Of a DNA stretch of 14,862 nt, positions 13,602 through 14,862 are shown piece by piece. The position numbers and the translations under genes were made by a program. The notes under the pieces are model-generated. The model worked only from the letters and a program-made list of their open reading frames with translations. It had not been told where the DNA came from and searched no databases. Source of the stretch: Candidatus Poseidoniia archaeon (GTDB lineage Archaea; Thermoplasmatota; Poseidoniia; MGIII; CG-Epi1); NCBI GenBank assembly GCA_029941645.1, contig JAPYSZ010000021.1, positions 1-14,862 on the forward strand, in the 5' to 3' direction. Each line of letters begins with the position of its first letter. The stretch's first letter is position 1.

Positions 13602-14375
13602 TCAATAACTGGAAGTAACAATTGTTGTCAAAAATACTAGAATCATACCTAATATTACCAACCAAACTGGAGACTCATGTTCGTGTTCATGACTATGAAC
13701 TTCAGGTAAAACATCAACTGTTGCAACATAGATAAAAGTCCCTGCTGAAAATAGCAGAGCAAATCCTATATTCTCGTCGGTAGCAAAGGAAGTATCTTTC
13801 AATGCAAAGAAGGTTAAAATAGCTACAATTGGAGAAGATAATGCAAATAAAATTAGGTACCTTCTTGATTTTGTATCATCTATCTCGATATGCTTTAAGA
13901 AAGAAGTAAGACCAAAAGCCGCAGGACCTTTGTGAAGCATGATGGCAACGAACACAATCAAACCGGTTTCAGTGCTGCTGGAGATTGAAGCACCCACTGC
14001 AAGGCCATCTGCTGCAGCGTGAGCCACTAGGCCAATTGTGGCTGAAAGTCCCAAAAGATCCTTATCTTCATCATGATGAACTGCGTGAGGGAGTCCAAAT
14101 ATTTCCAGCAAAAGCATCAATACAAAGCCACATAGAATTGCCAAACCAATAGTTGAGGTTTCTACTTTACTTTCTTCGTGTTGAAATTCAATGGTTTCTA
14201 AACCTTCAGGAATTATTACAAGAAACGCTGAACCAATCAGAACTCCGGCACCTATCGCAGTAAGTTGTTTTAAACTATCTGATGACAACTCTAAACTCAA
14301 TGGAATGTAACCAAATGCTACAACTGCAATGAACATTATTCCTGCGAATACAAAAATCAATGTTTGTGGAGTCAT
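13602..14375 (-). CDS. ZIP-family metal transporter, ZIP9 (SLC39A9)-like
   Basis: 257 residues with about eight membrane helices. ZIP proteins move Zn2+ or other divalent cations into the cytoplasm. The metal-path motifs are HAAADGLAVGAS (119-130; H119, D123) in helix IV and MLHKGPAAFGL (146-156; H148) in helix V. HKGPAAFGL, LLFSAGTFIYVATVDVLPEV (207-226) and the spacing between them match the ZIP9 subfamily known from eukaryotes, not the HEIPHE motif of most ZIPs. A His/Glu run HSHEHEHE (227-234) before the last helix and HAVHHDED (97-104) before helix IV may gather metal. Its ATG shares one base with the stop of the upstream VOC gene, so the two are coupled. Substrate zinc is likely, other metals possible. 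Confidence 0.93.
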   Translation of the reverse strand: MTPQTLIFVFAGIMFIAVVAFGYIPLSLELSSDSLKQLTAIGAGVLIGSAFLVIIPEGLETIEFQHEESKVETSTIGLAILCGFVLMLLLEIFGLPHAVHHDEDKDLLGLSATIGLVAHAAADGLAVGASISSSTETGLIVFVAIMLHKGPAAFGLTSFLKHIEIDDTKSRRYLILFALSSPIVAILTFFALKDTSFATDENIGFALLFSAGTFIYVATVDVLPEVHSHEHEHESPVWLVILGMILVFLTTIVTSSY

Positions 14376-14785
14376 TATTTAGCAAATATCATTTCGTCTC
14401 TATTAAAAGATTTAAATTCAAGTGCATTTCCGCAAGGATCCAAAAAAAACATCGTAGCTTGCTCGCCTGCTTCTCCTTTAAATCGAATATGGGGTTCTAT
14501 AATGAATTTTATTTCTGATTCTGTCAAACGCTCAGCTAAATCCTCCCAATCTTTCATTTCAAGAATCACGCCAAAATGACTAGCTGGAACCTTATCTCCA
14601 TCAACCGGATTAGTTTCAACATTATCGATTGTATCAACTAAATGAGCAACCACTTGATGACCATACAAATCAAAATCAATCCATCTATCAGAACTGCGCC
14701 CTTCGTTACATCCTAAAACTTTAGTGTAGAATTCACGTGTATCTGCCAAATTGGTAACTGGGAAGGCTAGATGGAAAGGCCGCAT
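14375..14785 (-). CDS. VOC-superfamily protein (glyoxalase/dioxygenase-like)
   Basis: 136 residues from the ATG at 14783-14785. The frame stays open upstream toward the window end, but PFHLAFPVTNLADTREFY is the normal start of the fold and a TATA-like element lies at the right distance. Two beta-alpha-beta-beta-beta modules make one metal site; the likely ligands are H5 (FHLAFPV), H48 (VVAHLV), H70 (SHFGVIL) and E123 (NALEFK). The block GRSSDRWIDFDLYGHQVVAHL (29-49) marks a subfamily usually annotated as glyoxalase or dioxygenase, with no proven substrate known to me. The stop shares a base with the ZIP start, so a metal importer and a metal-dependent enzyme are made together. The fold is certain; the reaction is not. 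Confidence 0.88.
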   Translation of the reverse strand: MRPFHLAFPVTNLADTREFYTKVLGCNEGRSSDRWIDFDLYGHQVVAHLVDTIDNVETNPVDGDKVPASHFGVILEMKDWEDLAERLTESEIKFIIEPHIRFKGEAGEQATMFFLDPCGNALEFKSFNRDEMIFAK

Positions 14786-14805
14786 AACATAACAATAATC
14801 TGCTC

Positions 14806-14813
14806 TTTTTAGG
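14806..14813 (-). promoter_or_regulatory. TATA-like element of the VOC-ZIP operon
   Basis: On the minus strand CCTAAAAA is centred about 24 nt before the ATG at 14785, with no Shine-Dalgarno sequence between. The spacing equals that of other leaderless-type promoters in the window and supports the shorter VOC start. Confidence 0.4.
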
Positions 14814-14862
14814 AATTCGCTTAGGTGAAATAAGCCTGCATTAACCCGAAAATTCTTCAACC

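Noticed and set aside
13393..13608. Plus-strand 71-residue open frame opposite the zinc-ribbon gene
   Set aside because: The minus-strand frame shows two CxxC pairs, a TATA box and a terminator run, while the plus-strand product is low-complexity and resembles nothing.
14786..14860. An N-terminal extension of the VOC protein by 25 residues
   Set aside because: The extra residues are not part of the VOC fold, and a TATA-like element falls within them at the right distance from the ATG at 14785.

Overview
The window looks like chromosomal DNA of an uncultured marine euryarchaeon, probably of the Poseidoniia (Marine Group II/III) type. The evidence is an archaeal UbiA-family lipid prenyltransferase, an archaeal DUF531/SPOUT-like protein, an archaeal HesB/IscA-like protein, a lipobox-anchored M28 peptidase, and several genes whose only plausible promoter is a TATA-like element about 22-29 nt before the start codon, as expected for leaderless archaeal transcripts. 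The assignment is an inference; there is no rRNA or tRNA in the window to confirm it.

Left part (1-5814), AT-rich. On the minus strand are the start of a HIT-family gene cut by the window edge and a two-part protein, an alpha-helical N-terminal region joined to a DUF531 domain. On the plus strand are an A-type Fe-S carrier, a membrane-anchored S15/CocE-type serine hydrolase and an M28 zinc-aminopeptidase lipoprotein. The last two form an exported peptide-degradation pair.

Middle part (about 5815-11190), visibly more G+C-rich and probably a separate accessory module. Two converging transcription units meet tail to tail with a 19-nt overlap. Rightward: a 53-aa small ORF and an ATP-grasp ligase with a Trp-rich membrane anchor. 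Leftward: a CarB/PylC-like ATP-grasp ligase, a cysteine-dioxygenase-like cupin, a response regulator whose output domain does not look DNA-binding, and a soluble histidine kinase with two near-duplicate PAS domains. Two ligases, a thiol dioxygenase and a dedicated two-component pair together are the best candidate for an undescribed system here.

Right part (11190-14862), AT-rich again. A CsaA-like tRNA-binding-fold protein overlaps the gene for digeranylgeranylglyceryl phosphate synthase (membrane lipid synthesis). Next comes an ArsR-type regulator with a perfect inverted repeat between its TATA element and its start codon, co-transcribed with a DUF4112 membrane protein. On the minus strand are a 47-aa zinc-ribbon protein and a translationally coupled pair: a VOC-fold (glyoxalase/dioxygenase-like) protein and a ZIP metal transporter that resembles eukaryotic ZIP9.

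No rRNA, tRNA, CRISPR array, integrase, transposase or insertion sequence was seen. Gene density is high and no gene-free stretch exceeds 300 bases.
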